Part shown: positions 38,074 through 47,140 of the stretch, piece by piece
How positions within the stretch are numbered: position 1 is the first letter of the stretch
Layout of the letters: each line of letters begins with the position of its first letter
NCBI RefSeq assembly: GCF_000600975.2
Contig: NZ_KK088650.1
Location: 310,001 to 374,000, forward strand
Direction of reading: 5' to 3'
DNA length: 64,000 bases
Source of the DNA: Limimaricola hongkongensis DSM 17492
Lineage (GTDB): Bacteria > Pseudomonadota > Alphaproteobacteria > Rhodobacterales > Rhodobacteraceae
Notes under the pieces: model-generated
Told to the model about the DNA's origin: nothing
Seen by the model: the letters and a program-made list of their open reading frames with translations, nothing else
The model's database searches: none
Made by a program: the position numbers and the translations under genes

Positions 38074-39470
38074 TTCGGGCCGATCATCTCCTCGGGGCGC
38101 ACCACGCGCTCGAAGGTCTCGGCATCGACGAAGCCGAGGTTGATCGCCTCCTCCTTGAGCGTGGTGCCGTTCTTGTGCGCGGTCTTGGCGACCGTGGTGG
38201 CGTTGTCATAGCCGATGGTCGGCGCCAGCGCGGTGACCAGCATCAGGCTTTCGCGCATCAGCTTGTCGATCCGCGCCTCGTCGGCGGCAATCCCTGCGAC
38301 GCAGTTGTCGGTGAAGGCCACCGCCGCATCGCCCAGAAGCTGCATGCTCTGCAGCACGTTATAGGCCATCATCGGCTTGTAGACGTTGAGCTCGAAATGG
38401 CCCTGGCTTCCGGCGAAGCCCACCGCCGCGTCGTTGCCCATCACATGCGCGCAGACCTGCGTCAGCGCCTCGCACTGGGTCGGGTTGACCTTGCCGGGCA
38501 TGATCGAGGAGCCGGGCTCGTTCTCGGGCAGCATCAGCTCGCCAAGGCCGCAACGCGGGCCGGAGCCCAGAAGGCGGATGTCGTTGGCGATCTTGAACAG
38601 CGAGCCCGCGACCACGCGCAGCGCGCCCGACATCTCGACCATCGCGTCATGCGCGGCCAGCGCCTCGAACTTGTTGGGGGCGGTGACGAAAGGCAGGCCG
38701 GTGATCCGGGCCATGTTCTCGGCCACGGTCTCGCCCCAGCCGTGGGGCGTGTTGAGCCCGGTGCCCACGGCGGTGCCGCCCTGCGCCAGCTCGTGGATCG
38801 CGGGCAGCGCGGCCTTCACCCGGCGGATGCCCATCGCGACCTGGTGCGCGTAGCCGCCGAATTCCTGGCCCAGCGTCAGCGGCGTCGCGTCCATGGTGTG
38901 GGTGCGGCCGATCTTGATGATGTCCTTGAAGGCCTCGGCCTTCTCGGCCAGCGCGGCGTGCAGCTTTTCCAGCCCCGGCAGCGTCACGTCGCGCGCGGTG
39001 GTGGCGGTGGCGATGTGCATCGCGGTCGGGAAGGTGTCGTTCGACGACTGCCCCATGTTGCAGTGATCGTTCGGGTGCACCGGCTCCTTGGAGCCGATGG
39101 TGCCGCCCAGGATCTCGATCGCGCGGTTCGAGATCACCTCGTTGGCGTTCATGTTCGACTGGGTGCCCGAACCGGTCTGCCAGACCACCAGCGGGAAATG
39201 ATCGTCGAGCTTGCCGGCGACGACCTCGGAGGCGGCCTGGATCATCGCGTCGGCGATCTCGGGCTCGATCTTGCCGCGCGCCTTGTTGGCCTCGGCGCAG
39301 GCCTGCTTGATCACGCCGAGCGCCCGGACGATGGCCACGGGCTGCTTTTCCCAGCCGATCGGGAAGTTCTGGATCGAACGCTGCGTCTGCGCCCCCCAAT
39401 AGCGGTCGGAGCGAACCTCGAGCGGGCCGAAGCTGTCGGATTCGGTGCGGGTGGGGGTGGTCTGGCTCAT
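38070..39470 (-). CDS. fumC: Class II fumarate hydratase
   Basis: Reversible hydration of fumarate to malate in the TCA cycle. 466 residues; GSGTQSNMN, the second conserved region around [24 protein letters not shown] and the signature [11 protein letters not shown] are all present. ATG at 39470 follows an AGGGAG site. It heads the leftward fumC-DUF4169-RHH-small protein series, all overlapping or closely spaced. Confidence 0.97.
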   Translation of the reverse strand: MSQTTPTRTESDSFGPLEVRSDRYWGAQTQRSIQNFPIGWEKQPVAIVRALGVIKQACAEANKARGKIEPEIADAMIQAASEVVAGKLDDHFPLVVWQTGSGTQSNMNANEVISNRAIEILGGTIGSKEPVHPNDHCNMGQSSNDTFPTAMHIATATTARDVTLPGLEKLHAALAEKAEAFKDIIKIGRTHTMDATPLTLGQEFGGYAHQVAMGIRRVKAALPAIHELAQGGTAVGTGLNTPHGWGETVAENMARITGLPFVTAPNKFEALAAHDAMVEMSGALRVVAGSLFKIANDIRLLGSGPRCGLGELMLPENEPGSSIMPGKVNPTQCEALTQVCAHVMGNDAAVGFAGSQGHFELNVYKPMMAYNVLQSMQLLGDAAVAFTDNCVAGIAADEARIDKLMRESLMLVTALAPTIGYDNATTVAKTAHKNGTTLKEEAINLGFVDAETFERVVRPEEMIGPK

Positions 39471-39551
39471 CGCGATCTCCCTGGTATGCCGTCGCATGCC
39501 ATCTACCGCGCGGGCCGCCTCAGGGGCAATTGCCTATTTGCGTGAGAGCGC

Positions 39552-40037
39552 TCAGGACTTGCGGAAGCTGTCGAGGCTGACGACCTGCGCGGCGCCTTTC
39601 CGGGGGGCCTCCTCCTCGGGCTCGGCCATCTCCTGCATCGGCGCCTCGTCCTCTTCCTCGTCCTCCTCCTCGTCCTGGTTCTCGAACCGCAGGCCGAACT
39701 CGACCGAAGGGTCGACGAAGGTGCGGATCGCGTCGAAGGGGATGTAGAGCGGCTCGGGGCTGTCGCCGAAATTCAGCGTGATCGAAAAACCTTCCTCGGT
39801 CACGGTGAGTGCGTCGAACCAGTGCTGGATCACGATGGTCATTTCGCCCGGATAGCGGTCCGAAAGCCAGTCGGCGATCTCCACGTCGGGATGCATGGTG
39901 TCGAAGGTGATGAAGAAGTGGTGCTTGCCGGGCAGGCCTTCGGAGGCCACGCGCGTCAGCACCTCCTGAATCAGGCTGCGCATCGCCCGATGCATGAGGT
40001 TTCCATAGTCGATCGAGCGGTTGGCAGGCCGGGTCAC
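39552..40037 (-). CDS. sspB: SspB family ClpXP adaptor protein
   Basis: 161 residues. The folded N-terminal domain (about 1-115) corresponds to alphaproteobacterial SspB, which tethers ssrA-tagged proteins to ClpXP; a very acidic linker (QDEEEDEEEDEAP) leads to a short C-terminal tail (VVSLDSFRKS) of the type that docks on ClpX. GTG start with an AAAGGA site. The ssrA gene whose product it recognises is 0.8 kb away on the same strand. Confidence 0.88.
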   Translation of the reverse strand: MTRPANRSIDYGNLMHRAMRSLIQEVLTRVASEGLPGKHHFFITFDTMHPDVEIADWLSDRYPGEMTIVIQHWFDALTVTEEGFSITLNFGDSPEPLYIPFDAIRTFVDPSVEFGLRFENQDEEEDEEEDEAPMQEMAEPEEEAPRKGAAQVVSLDSFRKS

Positions 40038-40108
40038 GTTACGTCATCCTTTCGCGGTCGGGCCAAGCATAAGGGATTCGAAGCCGGATGAAAGGGGGGG
40101 GTGGCGGC

Positions 40109-40777
40109 TCAGGGCCGATCGTGGCGGCCGACCACCCGGACCAGTTCGCGGCGCAGCTTGATGCGGATCGCGCGGGGATAGTCGCGATGGCCCCGCGCGG
40201 TGATCACGAAACCGTCGCGTGTGGCGATGCGGTTGCGGTAGAAGCCGGTGATTGCCATGCCGAGGCTTTCGATCGCCAGCCCGTTGACGGTGACGCCCAT
40301 CGCCTCGGCCTGTCTTTGGGCGGCGCCGACATCGCCACCGTCATTGGGCGTGCCATCGCCCGAGACGTCGATCACCCGGCGGTGGCAGTCGGGCGCGCGC
40401 GCCATCAGCGCCATCGCCGCCGACAGCGCCTCTGCCGGGGCGGTGCCGCCCATGATGAAGGCGCGCGGCGTCGCGCGGATCTCGGCCGAAAGCGCGGCCA
40501 GCGCCACGCGGTCGGGCGGCTGGCGCCAGTCGGTGGTGACGACCTGCTGGGTCGAATCCGACCATTGCAGCACCGAGATCGCGACCCGGCCCATCAGCAC
40601 GGCCTCGACCACCACCGGGTCCGACAGCGCGTCGGCCAGACCGTCGACCTGCAGCCGGTATTCGGCGTCATCGACGGAATTGGACACGTCCATCGCCAGC
40701 AACAGCGCCGTGTCGCAGGCCCGCAGGGTCGCGGGCCACAACGCGCAAAGAAGGGCGAAAGGCAGGAGCCGGGCCAT
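40109..40777 (-). CDS. DUF1194 (von Willebrand A-like) secreted protein
   Basis: 222 residues with a signal peptide (about 1-21) and a VWA-type metal site DVSNS (30-34, DxSxS), then a DVSGDGTPND loop. DUF1194 proteins are secreted or periplasmic in alphaproteobacteria with no known function; metal-dependent protein binding is inferred. ATG 40777 is chosen because the signal peptide begins there. Confidence 0.85.
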   Translation of the reverse strand: MARLLPFALLCALWPATLRACDTALLLAMDVSNSVDDAEYRLQVDGLADALSDPVVVEAVLMGRVAISVLQWSDSTQQVVTTDWRQPPDRVALAALSAEIRATPRAFIMGGTAPAEALSAAMALMARAPDCHRRVIDVSGDGTPNDGGDVGAAQRQAEAMGVTVNGLAIESLGMAITGFYRNRIATRDGFVITARGHRDYPRAIRIKLRRELVRVVGRHDRP

Positions 40778-40857
40778 TCTGCCATGCTGCACCGGGCGGT
40801 GCACGCGGAGCAAGAAACTTGTCCATGCGGAACTGCGCGGGGGGAGAGGGGGGAAGT

Positions 40858-41171
40858 GCAGGCTTCTGTTGCCAGGTGCCTGCGAACCCCGCCTAACGCG
40901 GCTAGGCGCTAGGACTTAAGTTTCGGCGGACCGAGACTGCTTAGGCAGCCACAGCCATTGCCGGAGCACGGTTGTCGTTGGCAACTGTACAATTTTGGAC
41001 CGATATCGGTGGTACCTCACCGAGACAAAGCAGACCTCTTTACACGTTCGTCGATCCTGTTTCGGCCCCATCTGCCCCCAACGAGGGATGTGTGGTGGAG
41101 CCGCCGGGTACCGCCCCCGGGTCCGATCCGCTTATTACAGGCGCGTTTATGTCCATAGTCCCCGAAAGGAC
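40858..41171 (-). ncRNA. ssrA: tmRNA, circularly permuted two-piece form
   Basis: Trans-translation RNA that rescues stalled ribosomes. On the minus strand the acceptor piece comes first and ends in GGCTCCACCA (CCA end at 41093), then a 23-base intervening segment (41092-41070), then the coding piece starting GGGGCCG at 41069. GGGGCCG pairs with CGGCTCC and includes a G3-U70 wobble for alanine charging. The tag frame 40982-40941 reads ANDNRAPAMAVAA then stop. The 3' hairpin is GCAGGC/GCCTGC at 40858-40883. The 5' boundary is set from the promoter and is approximate. Confidence 0.9.
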
Positions 41172-41177
41172 ATGACG

Positions 41178-41206
41178 AATATAGGCGCGGGGATCGGCGG
41201 TGAAAA
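41178..41206 (-). promoter_or_regulatory. Promoter of ssrA
   Basis: On the minus strand: TTTTCA (41206-41201), 17-base spacer, TATATT (41183-41178). Transcription would start near 41171, just ahead of the acceptor-piece hairpin TGTCC...GGACA. The -35 element overlaps the U-run of the upstream terminator. Confidence 0.65.
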
Positions 41207-41208
41207 GG

Positions 41209-41232
41209 GGGGCGGGCCTGAAAACCCGCCCC
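41209..41232 (-). terminator. Intrinsic terminator of the PotD-like gene
   Basis: An 8-bp GGGGCGGG/CCCGCCCC stem with an eight-base loop, followed on the minus strand by CCTTTTCA. It starts ten bases past the stop of the binding-protein gene. Confidence 0.8.
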
Positions 41233-41242
41233 TGTCGCCGGG

Positions 41243-42295
41243 TCAGAACCCCGACTTGATCATCTCGAAGGTCTCGGCGTGCTGCTCGCGCCGCGCGTTG
41301 GGGATCGGCAGCTGCGCCAGCACCGGCACCTCGATCGTCTCCAGCCCCGAGGCCGCGAGCTCCTTCTGGCCGATCTCGCCCAGCGCGGCGGTGTTGGAGG
41401 AGCCGTAGCCCGCTTCGAGCAGGGGGCGCGCCGAGTCGGGCGACAGCATCGCGTTGATGTAGTCGTAGGCCAGATCCTCGGAGCCCGGCGCGTCCTTCAT
41501 CTTCACGTAGCCGCACAGCCACAGCGAGGAGCCTTCCCGTGTTTCGCGCGCGAAACCTATCGGCCGGCCTTCCTCGACCATGGCGGGATAGGTCTCGTTC
41601 CAGGCCCAGCTCACCAGCACCTCGCCGGTGGACAGAAGCTGGCTCAGCTCGGCGGGGTCGGTCCAGTAGGTGCGCAGGTTGGGATGCACCTCGCGCAGCC
41701 AGTCGCTGGCGGCCTCGAAGGCGGCGTCGTCGGCCTGGGTCCAGTCGGTGGTGCCGGTGGCGAGATAGGCCAGCGCATAGGCGTCGTCGACATTGTCGGG
41801 CAGCGTCATGCGCCCCGCATAGGCGGGGTTCTTGAACACCTCGAGCGAGGCCACGTCCTCCTCGGGCACCTCCTCGGGGTTGTAGGCGATGGCGGTGGAG
41901 CCGAAATCGGTCGGGATGAAATAGACCTCCTCGCGCGCGCCGCCGACCTTCTGCCCGGTCAGGTTCTGGTCGAGATCGCCCCAGGCGTCGATCCGCGCGG
42001 TGTCCCACGGCACCAGCAGCCCGCTATCGACCCATTTGGTGACCGAGCCCGCGCAGATATGGGTGATGTCGGCGCGAAAGCCCGAGCGCAGCTTCTGGAA
42101 CGCCTCTTCCTCGTCGCCGAAGAAGGAAAACTCCGGCGCGCCATGCGCGTCGACATAGGCGCCGTGAAAGGCCGGGTCCTCGAATCCCGGGTAATCGAGG
42201 ACGGTCAGGCTGCCGTCCTGCGCGGCGGCGGTGCCGGCGAGAGCGGCCAGTGAGACGGCCAGCGAGGCGGCCCCGAGGTGGCGGAGGTGATTCAT
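41243..42295 (-). CDS. Orphan extracellular solute-binding protein (PotD/PotF-like)
   Basis: 350 residues; signal peptide about 1-25 ending TAAAQ, then a periplasmic binding protein of the spermidine/putrescine type (family 1-like), with DYPGFEDPAFHGAYVDAHG, FIPTDFGSTAIAYNPEEV, WTDPAELSQLLSTGEV and a C-terminal helix. No permease or ATPase is adjacent, so it either pairs with a distant transporter or acts as a sensor. ATG 42295 is set by the signal peptide. Confidence 0.85.
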   Translation of the reverse strand: MNHLRHLGAASLAVSLAALAGTAAAQDGSLTVLDYPGFEDPAFHGAYVDAHGAPEFSFFGDEEEAFQKLRSGFRADITHICAGSVTKWVDSGLLVPWDTARIDAWGDLDQNLTGQKVGGAREEVYFIPTDFGSTAIAYNPEEVPEEDVASLEVFKNPAYAGRMTLPDNVDDAYALAYLATGTTDWTQADDAAFEAASDWLREVHPNLRTYWTDPAELSQLLSTGEVLVSWAWNETYPAMVEEGRPIGFARETREGSSLWLCGYVKMKDAPGSEDLAYDYINAMLSPDSARPLLEAGYGSSNTAALGEIGQKELAASGLETIEVPVLAQLPIPNARREQHAETFEMIKSGF

Positions 42296-42453
42296 GCAAT
42301 GGCTCCGGTTGGTTGCGCGGGATGCGCGCGGCAATCGAAGCCTAGAAGCGCATCCCTGCCGCATCAAGCGTCACGAGAGGCCCGCGATTGCGCCGCGGGG
42401 CGCGACGTGCATTCATGCGGGCCGGAACGCTGTTGCCGCGAGGGAGGATGCCC

Positions 42454-43443
42454 ATGTTCAAGGCGCTTTTGGTCGAGAAGGACGAAGGGGGCGCGACCCG
42501 CGCCTCGGTGCAGGAGCTCGATGACGACCGGCTCCCCGAGGGCGAGGTGACCGTCGCCGTCGAATATTCGACGCTCAACTACAAGGACGGGCTGTGCATC
42601 GGGCCGGGCGGCGGGCTGGTGCGGCAGTATCCGCACGTGCCGGGCATCGATTTCTCGGGCACGGTCGAGACCTCGGACGACCCCCGCTACGCGCCCGGCG
42701 ACAAGGTGATCCTCACCGGCTGGCGCGTCGGAGAGGCGCATTGGGGCGGCTATGCCACCCGCGCCCGGGTCAAGGCCGACTGGCTGGTGCCGCTGCCCGA
42801 GGCGCTGTCGGCGCGCGACGCGATGGCGGTCGGCACCGCCGGTCTGACCGCGATGCTGGCGGTGATGGCGCTGGAGCGGCACGGGCTCAGGACCGGGCAG
42901 GGGCCGGTTCTGGTCACCGGGGCGGCGGGCGGCGTCGGGTCGGTCGCGACCGCGATTCTCGCCTCGCTCGGCCACGAGGTCGCCGCCGTCACCGGCCGGC
43001 CCGAGACCGAGGATTACCTGCGCGATCTGGGCGCCGCCTCGATCGTGGCCCGCTCCGAGCTGAACGAGACCACGAAGAAGCCCCTCGAAAGCGAACGTTG
43101 GGCGGGCTGCGTCGACGCGGTCGGCGGCGCGATGCTGGCGCGGGTGCTGGGGCAGATGAATTACGGCGCCTCGGTCGCCGCCGTCGGTCTCGCGGGGGGG
43201 GCGGATCTGCCCGCCAAGGTGATCCCGTTCCTGCTGCGCGGCGTGAACCTGCTCGGGATCGACAGCGTCATGCAGCCCTATGACAACCGCGTCGCGGCGT
43301 GGGACCGCATCGCGCGCGACCTGCCGATGGAGAAGCTGCGCGCGATGATAAGGCCCGCGCGGCTGGACGACCTGCCCGCGCTGGGCGCCGAGATCCTCAA
43401 CGGGCAGGTGCGCGGCCGCGTCGTGGTCGACGTCGCGGGCTGA
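42454..43443 (+). CDS. acuI: Acrylyl-CoA reductase (NADPH) family protein AcuI
   Basis: 329 residues, MDR superfamily (YhdH/AcuI group), no zinc ligands. NADPH loop VLVTGAAGGVGSVATAIL is present. AcuI reduces acryloyl-CoA to propionyl-CoA, detoxifying acrylate made from dimethylsulfoniopropionate in marine Rhodobacteraceae. ATG 42454 (MFKALLVEKDEGG) has a GGGAGG site; another ATG lies two codons upstream. A BCCT transporter gene follows. E. coli YhdH-type function is the alternative. Confidence 0.87.
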   Translation: MFKALLVEKDEGGATRASVQELDDDRLPEGEVTVAVEYSTLNYKDGLCIGPGGGLVRQYPHVPGIDFSGTVETSDDPRYAPGDKVILTGWRVGEAHWGGYATRARVKADWLVPLPEALSARDAMAVGTAGLTAMLAVMALERHGLRTGQGPVLVTGAAGGVGSVATAILASLGHEVAAVTGRPETEDYLRDLGAASIVARSELNETTKKPLESERWAGCVDAVGGAMLARVLGQMNYGASVAAVGLAGGADLPAKVIPFLLRGVNLLGIDSVMQPYDNRVAAWDRIARDLPMEKLRAMIRPARLDDLPALGAEILNGQVRGRVVVDVAG

Positions 43444-43452
43444 AGCCCGCCC

Positions 43453-43479
43453 GCGCGCCTTCCCGCCGGGAGGGCGCGC
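43453..43479 (+). terminator. Hairpin downstream of acuI
   Basis: A 12-bp stem with one G-T pair and a three-base loop, ten bases past the acuI stop. No U-run follows. Probably ends or stabilises the acuI mRNA; 215 bp then separate it from the BCCT gene. Confidence 0.55.
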
Positions 43480-43694
43480 GCAGGAGGCCGCGCGGAACCG
43501 GTCGTCATGGCCCGCCTTTCGGGGGGCGGGGGTGCCGCGTCCTGGCGGCCGGCGCTTGCGGGGCGGGGCGGTGATGCGGCCCCGAAAGGCCCTGTGGGGT
43601 CGCATTTCGTGCTAGGATGTGACAGACGCAGGATTTCTTGACCTTCCCCGGCCGGGGCTAGGTATCCGTGATACATACAGCATTGGGGGTGACG

Positions 43695-45410
43695 ATGACG
43701 ACGCCGGACACAGATCCGAACGCCGTGGAGGAACCACGGCTCATCGACGAAACCGACTATGAGGTCGGCCAGGACAACATCCAGACGCAGATCGGCCCGT
43801 TCGGCCTGGATATTCACAACCCGGTCTTCCTGATCGCCGGTCTGGGCATCGTGGCCTTCGTTCTCGGCACGCTGATGGTGCCCGAAGCCGCGACCGCCCT
43901 GTTCGAGAGCGTGCGCGACTGGCTCACCTCGAACTTCAGCTGGTTCTTCATCCTGGGCGGCAACATCTTCGTGCTGTTCGGCCTGCTGCTGATCGTGACG
44001 CCGCTGGGCTCGGTGCGTCTGGGCGGCGTCGATGCCACGCCCGATTACGGCTATGCGGGCTGGTTCGCGATGCTGTTCGCCGCCGGCATGGGCATCGGCC
44101 TGATGTTCTACGGCGTCTCCGAGCCGCTGTCGCATTTCTCGACCTCCTTCGCCGAAAGCGCGGGCACGCCCGAAAGCTGGGCGCCGCTGGCCGGGGCCGC
44201 GGGCGACGCCGAAGAGGCGCGCATGCTCGGCATGGCCGCGACGATCTACCATTGGGGCCTGCATCCTTGGGCGATGTATGCCGTGGTGGCGCTGGGCCTG
44301 AGCCTGTTTTCCTACAACCAGGGCCTGCCGCTTTCGATCCGCTCGGCCTTCTACCCGGTCTTCGGCGACAAGGTCTGGGGCTGGACCGGTCACATCATCG
44401 ACGTGGTCGCGGTCTTCGCGACGCTGTTCGGTCTCGCCACCTCGCTGGGCTTCGGCGCCGAGCAGGCGATCGCGGGCATGGACTTTCTGTTCGGCACCGG
44501 TGACACCGCCGAGAACACCCGCGCGGTGTTCGGCCTGTCCTACAACAACCCGCTCTTGAACCCCGAGGGCGACGAAATCGGCCGCACCGGCGCGGGGCTC
44601 AAGATCCTGCTGATCATCGGCATCACCGCGGTCGCGCTGGTGTCGGTCATGGCCGGTCTCGACGGCGGCGTGAAGCGCGCCTCCGAGATCAACATGATGC
44701 TGGCCTTCGCGCTGCTGCTGTTCGTGCTCTTCGTCGGCCCGACCGGCACCATCATCTCGACCTTCTTCGGGTCGCTCTGGGCCTACATCACCAACTTCCC
44801 GGCGCTGAGCCAGCCGTTCGGCCGCGAGGACGCCAACTTCAGCCAGGGCTGGACCGCGTTCTACTGGGCGTGGTGGATCTCCTGGTCGCCCTTCGTCGGC
44901 ATGTTCATCGCCCGCGTCAGCCGCGGCCGCACCGTGCGCGAGTTCATGATCGCCGTGCTGCTGGTCCCGAGCCTCGTCTGCGTGCTGTGGATGAGCGTGT
45001 TCGGCGGCACCGCGATCACCCAGGTGGTGCAGGACGGCTTTCAGGGCGCGGCCGAGGCGGCGCTGCCGGTGCAGCTGTTCGAAATGCTGAGCCAGCTGCC
45101 GCTGGCCAGGATCACCTCGATGATCGGTGTCGTGCTGGTGATCGTGTTCTTCGTGACCTCGTCGGATTCCGGGTCGCTGGTGATCGACACCATCACCGCC
45201 GGCGGCAAGACCGACGGTCCGCTGCCGCAGCGGGTGTTCTGGTGCGTGTTCGAAGGCCTCGTCGCGATCGCGCTGCTGCTGGGCGGCGGTCTCGCGGCGC
45301 TGCAGGCGATGGCGGTGGCCACCGGCTTTCCGTTCACCTTCGTGCTGCTGTTCATGTGCGTGACGATCTTCATCGGCCTGCGCAACGAGCGGCGCAACAC
45401 CGCGAAGTAA
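43695..45410 (+). CDS. BCCT family betaine/choline/carnitine transporter
   Basis: 571 residues, 12 membrane helices. The GxGxG motif GMGIGLMFYGVSEP and the signature WTAFYWAWWISWSPFVGMFIARVSRGRTVREF are complete. Members take up glycine betaine, choline or DMSP, coupled to Na+ or H+. The N-terminal about 40 residues are acidic. The substrate cannot be fixed from sequence; proximity to acuI suggests DMSP. A strong terminator follows. Confidence 0.93.
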   Translation: MTTPDTDPNAVEEPRLIDETDYEVGQDNIQTQIGPFGLDIHNPVFLIAGLGIVAFVLGTLMVPEAATALFESVRDWLTSNFSWFFILGGNIFVLFGLLLIVTPLGSVRLGGVDATPDYGYAGWFAMLFAAGMGIGLMFYGVSEPLSHFSTSFAESAGTPESWAPLAGAAGDAEEARMLGMAATIYHWGLHPWAMYAVVALGLSLFSYNQGLPLSIRSAFYPVFGDKVWGWTGHIIDVVAVFATLFGLATSLGFGAEQAIAGMDFLFGTGDTAENTRAVFGLSYNNPLLNPEGDEIGRTGAGLKILLIIGITAVALVSVMAGLDGGVKRASEINMMLAFALLLFVLFVGPTGTIISTFFGSLWAYITNFPALSQPFGREDANFSQGWTAFYWAWWISWSPFVGMFIARVSRGRTVREFMIAVLLVPSLVCVLWMSVFGGTAITQVVQDGFQGAAEAALPVQLFEMLSQLPLARITSMIGVVLVIVFFVTSSDSGSLVIDTITAGGKTDGPLPQRVFWCVFEGLVAIALLLGGGLAALQAMAVATGFPFTFVLLFMCVTIFIGLRNERRNTAK

Positions 45411-45417
45411 GACATTT

Positions 45418-45447
45418 GCGGCGGCCCCCTGCCGGGGCCGCCGCTTT
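45418..45447 (+). terminator. Intrinsic terminator of the BCCT gene
   Basis: An 11-bp perfect stem GCGGCGGCCCC/GGGGCCGCCGC with a five-base loop, then TTT. It starts seven bases after the stop codon. Confidence 0.85.
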
Positions 45448-45469
45448 CGCGCAGCCCTTGAGCCAGGCG

Positions 45470-45484
45470 GTTCGGGCGGCGTTC
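45470..45484. promoter_or_regulatory. Possible LexA-type box upstream of the photolyase gene
   Basis: GTTC, seven bases, GTTC, identical in form to the lexA box. It lies 151 bp before phrB, just after the BCCT terminator. About one random match is expected in this window, so this is only suggestive. Confidence 0.25.
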
Positions 45485-45634
45485 CGGGAAGAAAACCCCG
45501 GACCTTGACCGAAGATTTCCATCCCTCGCGCCCATCCCTCGCGGCCGCCTCCGGCGGGGCGCGCCGGAAGGTCGCGCTTGATTGCGGGGCGGGGGCGCTA
45601 GCTGGCGATTGCAAACGCCCGAGGAGATCCCGAC

Positions 45635-47050
45635 ATGACCGCCCCGATCCTGATCTGGCTGCGCCGCGACCTGCGGCTGGCCGACCACCCGATGCTCACC
45701 GAGGCCGTGGAGACCGGCGCGCCGCTGATCCCGGTCTTCGTGCATGACGAGGTGGTCGAGGAACAGGGCGCCGCGCCGCGGTTCCGGCTCGGGCTGTCGG
45801 TGGAAAGTTTCGCGCGCGATCTCGACGCGATCGGATCGAGGCTGGTGCTCCGGCGGGGCCGGGCGCTTGGCGTGCTGCGCGCGCTGGCGCGCGAGACCTG
45901 CGCGCGCGCCGTGTGGTGGAGCCGCGCCTACGACCCGGCCGCGCGCGCCCGCGACGCCGAGGTGATGGAGGGGTTCGACGCCGAAGGCATCGAGACGCGC
46001 GATTTCGGCGGGCACCTGCTGTTCGAACCCGAGAGCGTCGAAACCGGGACGGGCGGGTATTACAAGGTCTACACGCCCTACATGAAGGCGGTGCGCGACC
46101 GCGATCCCGGCGCGCCCTTGCCCGCGCCGTCGCGGCTCCTCGCGCCGGAAGACTGGCCCGAGAGCGAGAGGATCGAGGACTGGCAAATGGGCCGCGACAT
46201 GCGGCGCGGCGGCGCGGTGGTGGCGAAATACCTCACCGTCGGAGAGCAAGCGGCGCGCGCCCGTCTCGACCGTTTCATCGCCCGAGGCATCGAGGATTAC
46301 GCCATCGCCCGCGACCGGCCCGACATCGAGGGCACATCGGGATTGTCGGAAAACCTGACCTATGGCGAAATCTCGATCCGGACCTGCTACCGCGCCGCGC
46401 TAGCTGCGCGCGAGGCCGGGGCAGAGGGCGCCGAGCATTTCCGCAAGGAGCTGGTCTGGCGCGAGTTCGCCTATCACCTGCTGCACCACACGCCGCGGCT
46501 CGTCTCGCGCAACTGGCGGGCCGAATGGGACCGGTTTCCGTGGTCCGAGGAGGCCGACAGCGAGGCCGTCACCGCGTGGAAGCGGGGCCGCACCGGCATG
46601 CGTTTCGTCGATGCCGCGATGCGCGAGCTTTATGCCACGGGGCGGATGCACAACCGCGCCCGGATGATCGTCGGAAGCTACCTGACCAAGCACCTGATGA
46701 CGCATTGGAAGATCGGCCATGACTGGTTCGCCGAGTGCCTCGTCGACTGGGATCCGGCCAACAACGCGCTGGGCTGGCAGTGGATCGCGGGCTCCGGCCC
46801 GGATGCCGCGCCCTATTTCCGGGTCTACAACCCCGAAACCCAGCTGGGCAAATTCGACCCCGACGGTGCCTATGTCGGCGCCTGGATCGCCGAAGGGCAA
46901 GAGACGCCGCCCGAGACGGCCCGCGATTTCCTCGCCGCCGTGCCGCGCCGCTGGGGACTGTCGGCCGGGATAACGTATCCCGATCCCATCGTCGGCGCGG
47001 CGGAGGGGCGCGACAGGGCGCTCGCGGCCTACAAGGCGCGCGGGAATTGA
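45635..47050 (+). CDS. phrB: Deoxyribodipyrimidine photolyase (class I)
   Basis: 471 residues. N-terminal alpha/beta antenna-binding domain starts LIWLRRDLRLADHP; the C-terminal FAD domain has TSGLSENLTYGEIS, the conserved RRT-like helix WREFAYHLLHHTP, RTGMRFVDAAMRELYATGRMHNRARM and the tryptophan-rich DWDPANNALGWQWIAGSGPDAAPYFR. Light-driven repair of cyclobutane dimers. ATG has a GAGGAG site. The CFA-like gene follows 90 bp downstream, a pairing known from the singlet-oxygen regulon of Rhodobacter. Confidence 0.94.
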   Translation: MTAPILIWLRRDLRLADHPMLTEAVETGAPLIPVFVHDEVVEEQGAAPRFRLGLSVESFARDLDAIGSRLVLRRGRALGVLRALARETCARAVWWSRAYDPAARARDAEVMEGFDAEGIETRDFGGHLLFEPESVETGTGGYYKVYTPYMKAVRDRDPGAPLPAPSRLLAPEDWPESERIEDWQMGRDMRRGGAVVAKYLTVGEQAARARLDRFIARGIEDYAIARDRPDIEGTSGLSENLTYGEISIRTCYRAALAAREAGAEGAEHFRKELVWREFAYHLLHHTPRLVSRNWRAEWDRFPWSEEADSEAVTAWKRGRTGMRFVDAAMRELYATGRMHNRARMIVGSYLTKHLMTHWKIGHDWFAECLVDWDPANNALGWQWIAGSGPDAAPYFRVYNPETQLGKFDPDGAYVGAWIAEGQETPPETARDFLAAVPRRWGLSAGITYPDPIVGAAEGRDRALAAYKARGN

Positions 47051-47140
47051 GCCCTGCCATGGATTTGTCCGCATGGCGCCACGTGACAAGACCGCTTCGA
47101 TCCGTAAGCTGGAGCCGGAGAGCGGGGAGGCGCGGATGCG

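Noticed and set aside
40958..41408. Short plus-strand frames reading VEPPGTAPGSDPL and similar
   Set aside because: They are translations across the complement of ssrA; the RNA gene explains the conservation.
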